64,000 nucleotides of DNA, from NCBI RefSeq assembly GCF_900110755.1, contig NZ_FOFF01000049.1, positions 1 through 64,000 of the forward strand, read 5' to 3'. This document shows, piece by piece, positions 61,104 through 64,000 of this stretch. Position 1 is the first letter of the stretch, and the number at the start of each line of letters is the position of its first letter. The notes under the pieces were generated by a model. It ran no database searches and had not been told where the DNA came from. It saw only the letters and a program-made list of their open reading frames with translations. Both the position numbers and the translations under genes were made by a program. This stretch comes from Streptomyces sp. yr375 (GTDB lineage Bacteria; Actinomycetota; Actinomycetes; Streptomycetales; Streptomycetaceae).

Positions 61104-61879
61104 ATGGCCCCCGCCGCACCGTCCGCCGCCGCCCGCATCGCCGTCGTCACCGGTGCGAGCGGCGGGATCGGGGCCGCCACCGCCCGGCAGCTCGCCACGG
61201 CCGGCTACCGGGTCGTCCTGACCGCCCGCCGCAAGGACCGCATCGAGGCGCTGGCCGAGGAGATCACGAAGGCGGGCGGCTCGGCGACGGCGTACCCGCT
61301 GGACGTGACGGACCGCGCGGCGGTCGACGAGTTCGCGACGGCCTTCAAGACGATCGGCGTGCTGGTCAACAACGCGGGCGGCGCGCTGGGCGCGGACCCG
61401 GTCGCCACCGGCGACCCGGCCGACTGGCGCAGCATGTACGAGACGAACGTCCTCGGCACCCTCAACATCACCCAGGCCCTGCTGCCGAAGCTGGTGGCGA
61501 GCGGCGACGGCACGGTCGTCGTGATCTCCTCCACCGCCGGCCACGGCACGTACGAGGGCGGCGCGGGCTACGTGGCCGCCAAGCACGGCGCGCACGTCCT
61601 GGCCGAGACCCTCCGCCTGGAGATCGTCGGCGAGCCGGTCCGCGTCATCGAGATCGCCCCCGGCATGGTCAGGACCGACGAGTTCGCCCTGACCCGCTTC
61701 GGCGGCGACCAGGAGAAGGCCGCCAAGGTCTACGAGGGAGTGGCCGCCCCCCTCACCGCCGACGACGTGGCGGACACGATCACCTGGGCGGTGACCCGCC
61801 CCAGCCACGTCAACGTGGACCTCATGATCCTCCGCCCCCGCGCCCAGGCCTCGAACACAAAGGTCCACAGGGAACTGTG

Positions 61880-61880
<1 letters not shown>
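61104..61880 (+). CDS. SDR family NAD(P)-dependent oxidoreductase
   Basis: ATG 61104 gives 258 residues. The cofactor motif TGASGGIG is at 16-23, NNAGG follows near 87-91, and the active-site Ser and Tyr-x-x-x-Lys are in VISSTAGHGTYEGGAGYVAAKHG. It resembles YdfG-type 3-hydroxy acid/serine dehydrogenases. It overlaps the next small gene (TGATG). Confidence 0.92.
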
Positions 61881-62107
<227 letters not shown>

Positions 62108-62124
62108 CGGGAAGCGGCAGCCCG

Positions 62125-63318
62125 TCAGCCCTTCACGCAGATGAACTGCTTCAGCTTCGCGACGACCTCGACCAGGTCACGCTGCTGATCGATGACCTGC
62201 TCGATCGGCTTGTACGCACTCGGGATCTCGTCCACGACGCCGGAGTCCTTACGGCACTCCACGCCCCGCGTCTGCTCCTCCAGGTCCTTCGTCGTGAACC
62301 GGCGCTTGGCCGCGCTGCGGCTCATCCGCCGACCGGCGCCGTGCGAGGCCGAGTTGAAGGCCTTCTCGTTCCCGAGACCCTTCACGATGTACGAACCCGT
62401 CCCCATCGAACCCGGGATGATCCCGTACTCACCGGACCCGGCCCGGATCGCGCCCTTACGGGTCACGAGCAGGTCCATCCCGTCGTAGCGCTCCTCCGAG
62501 ACGTAGTTGTGGTGGGCGCTGATCTCCGGCTCGAAGGTCGGCTTCGCCTTCCTGAACTCCTTGCGGATCACGTCCTTGAGGAGCGCCATCATGATCGTGC
62601 GGTTGTACTTGGCGTACTCCTGCGCCCAGAACAGGTCGTTGCGGTACGCCGCCATCTGCGGGGTGTCCGAAACGAAGACGGCGAGGTCACGGTCGATCAG
62701 ACCCTGGTTGTGCGGGAGCTTCTGAGCGATGCCGATGTGGTGCTCGGCCAGCTCCTTGCCGATGTTCCGGGATCCGGAGTGCAGCATGAGCCAGACAGAA
62801 CCGGTCGTATCCGTGCAGACTTCTACGAAGTGATTTCCGGATCCGAGCGTCCCCATCTGCTTCGTAGCGCGCTCCTGACGGAATTTGACCGCGTCGGCCA
62901 CCCCGTCGAACCGCCCCCAGAAGTCGTCCCACCCGCCGGTGGCGAACCCGTGCAGTCGCCCCGGGTCGACGGCGCTGTCATGCATCCCCCGCCCCACCGG
63001 AATGGCCTGCTCCACCTTGGACCGGAGCCGGGACAGATCCCCGGGCAGGTCGTTGGCCGTCAACGACGTCTTGACCGCCGACATCCCGCACCCGATGTCG
63101 ACCCCCACCGCCGCAGGACACACCGCCCCCTTCATCGCGATGACCGAGCCGACCGTAGCGCCCTTCCCGTAGTGGACGTCCGGCATGACCGCGAGGCCCT
63201 TGATCCACGGCAGAGTAGCGACGTTGCGGAGCTGCTGAAGCGCCCCCTCCTCGACCGACGCAGGGTCGGCCCACATACGGATGGGCACCTTCGCGCCCGG
63301 CATTTCCACGTACGACAT
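62125..63318 (-). CDS. rtcB: RNA ligase RtcB
   Basis: This 397-residue protein has the RtcB manganese and GMP sites: MPDVHYGKG, VGVDIGCGM (with D74 and C77), LGSGNHFVEV, LHSGSRNIG, AHHNYV and ASHGAGRRMSR, which contains the guanylylated His. RtcB joins RNA 2',3'-cyclic phosphate (or 3'-phosphate) ends to 5'-OH ends and serves in RNA repair. No archease or RtcA gene is adjacent. Confidence 0.95.
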   Translation of the reverse strand: MSYVEMPGAKVPIRMWADPASVEEGALQQLRNVATLPWIKGLAVMPDVHYGKGATVGSVIAMKGAVCPAAVGVDIGCGMSAVKTSLTANDLPGDLSRLRSKVEQAIPVGRGMHDSAVDPGRLHGFATGGWDDFWGRFDGVADAVKFRQERATKQMGTLGSGNHFVEVCTDTTGSVWLMLHSGSRNIGKELAEHHIGIAQKLPHNQGLIDRDLAVFVSDTPQMAAYRNDLFWAQEYAKYNRTIMMALLKDVIRKEFRKAKPTFEPEISAHHNYVSEERYDGMDLLVTRKGAIRAGSGEYGIIPGSMGTGSYIVKGLGNEKAFNSASHGAGRRMSRSAAKRRFTTKDLEEQTRGVECRKDSGVVDEIPSAYKPIEQVIDQQRDLVEVVAKLKQFICVKG

Positions 63319-63541
63319 GCTGTCCCCATTCCCCCGGAATCACTACAAAAGTCATAAGTCGCAAAACCAGGGCCAAGGTCGACGAAAACGGACGGCGGAC
63401 CGGCATCCACGGTGTTGCGTGCGATACACATTGTCTGCCGGGGCCACCCTCACCCGGCAAGCGATTAACCAGCGAGGACACGGGGACACCGGGACACCCA
63501 CCCCCGGAACGACCCCTCACCACCACCGAGAGGAGCCGACC

Positions 63542-64000
63542 GTGCAGCGGAAGGCGTACGTACCCGGCGTCGTCGTGCTCCTCGCGGCGCTGCTGGCCGG
63601 CTGCACCGGCGGCTCGGACGAGGGCGGCTCGACGGACAACTCCAACCCCGGCGAGCCCGGCACCTCCACCGCCGCCGCCCAGCCCGGCAAATACACCACG
63701 CTCCCCGAGGCCTGCGGCGTCGTCAGCCACTCCACGCTCGACTCCCTCCTCCCCGGCATCAAGCAACTCGCCGACGGGACCCAGCGCACGGCCGCCTACG
63801 CGGGCGAGGCCACGCTGACGTACGACACGGACCGCAAGGTGGGCTGCCGTTGGAAGGTGGAGTCGACGACCGCCACCGACCACCTCTCCATCGACTTCGA
63901 GCGCGTCGTCTCCTACGACAACGCCGTCAGCGACGACACCCAGGCGGAGGCCCTCTTCGCGAAGCAGGTGACGGCGGCCGACCTCCCGGTGCCCGTCGCC
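63542..64000 (+). CDS. DUF3558 family lipoprotein (C-terminus outside window)
   Basis: GTG 63542 follows GAGAGGAG and reads 153 codons to the edge. The signal peptide ends in lipobox LLAGC (C21), then a Gly/Ser/Thr linker and a DUF3558 domain begin, with Cys residues in LPEACGVVS and VGCRWKV. The function is unknown. These proteins are anchored on the outer face of the membrane. The 63319-63541 gap between it and rtcB holds both promoters and no gene. Confidence 0.87.
   Translation, partial: MQRKAYVPGVVVLLAALLAGCTGGSDEGGSTDNSNPGEPGTSTAAAQPGKYTTLPEACGVVSHSTLDSLLPGIKQLADGTQRTAAYAGEATLTYDTDRKVGCRWKVESTTATDHLSIDFERVVSYDNAVSDDTQAEALFAKQVTAADLPVPVA

Overview
The window is high-GC actinobacterial DNA with strong third-position GC, GTG starts, short or overlapping gene junctions and GGAGG-type ribosome binding sites. 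The futalosine menaquinone genes, the Ccs-type cytochrome c maturation cluster, a DUF3558 lipoprotein, PucR, PaaX and large STAND/LAL regulators point to a Streptomyces chromosome. I saw no rRNA, tRNA, CRISPR array or intact insertion sequence.

Layout. 1-2383: a secreted protein with two nearly identical LamG domains that runs off the left edge, and a small damaged gene. 2384-9096: a fatty-acid block with acyl-CoA ligase and thiolase on the minus strand, and a divergent FabG4-type reductase plus MaoC-type dehydratase, with paired palindromes in the divergent promoter; a TetR gene closes it. 9127-15008: menaquinone genes mqnL, mqnP, the UbiX-type gene and mqnE, with an Lrp regulator among them, then GNAT and DUF4229 genes. 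15097-21469: a PLDc_N membrane protein, an NCS1 nucleobase permease, a double-MerR protein, a CDP-alcohol phosphatidyltransferase, and a PucR regulator divergent from a yeast-type cytosine deaminase and an isopenicillin-N-synthase-like oxygenase. 21557-30463: a BTAD/AfsR-type regulator convergent with a DrrAB-like ABC exporter, then a two-gene cassette of a STAND-like NTPase and a membrane-anchored LivK-like binding protein. 30478-39457: cytochrome c system II (ccsB, resB, ccdA, tlpA), a polysaccharide-deacetylase-like lipoprotein, a histidine phosphatase, hemL and a conserved hypothetical. 39458-41745: an accessory-looking patch with a recombinase remnant, a VOC/TetR pair and degenerate DNA. 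41746-48319: a PMT-type mannosyltransferase, a LAL regulator, and a gene joining a Tat signal, a ribosome-inactivating-protein (RIP) domain and a pectinesterase, interrupted by two frameshifts. 48360-64000: PaaX with an MHS transporter; an ECF sigma factor, a Met/His-rich membrane protein and an M20 peptidase; a two-component system; an LLM monooxygenase with its flavin reductase; a marR-permease-TIGR03943 operon; YnfA, SDR and a small EQ-repeat membrane protein; rtcB; and a DUF3558 lipoprotein cut by the right edge.

Most striking. (1) The RIP-pectinesterase fusion keeps all five canonical N-glycosidase residues and the pectinesterase catalytic motifs, but the present sequence reads it in three frames. 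(2) Several unrelated short tandem repeats (units of 10-14 bp) sit on or just after stop codons, and three of them contain or touch the stop codon. (3) The NTPase/membrane receptor pair looks like a signalling module with no transporter partners. (4) The cytosine deaminase and oxygenase share an 8-bp overlap beside a PucR gene, which suggests an unassigned nucleobase pathway.
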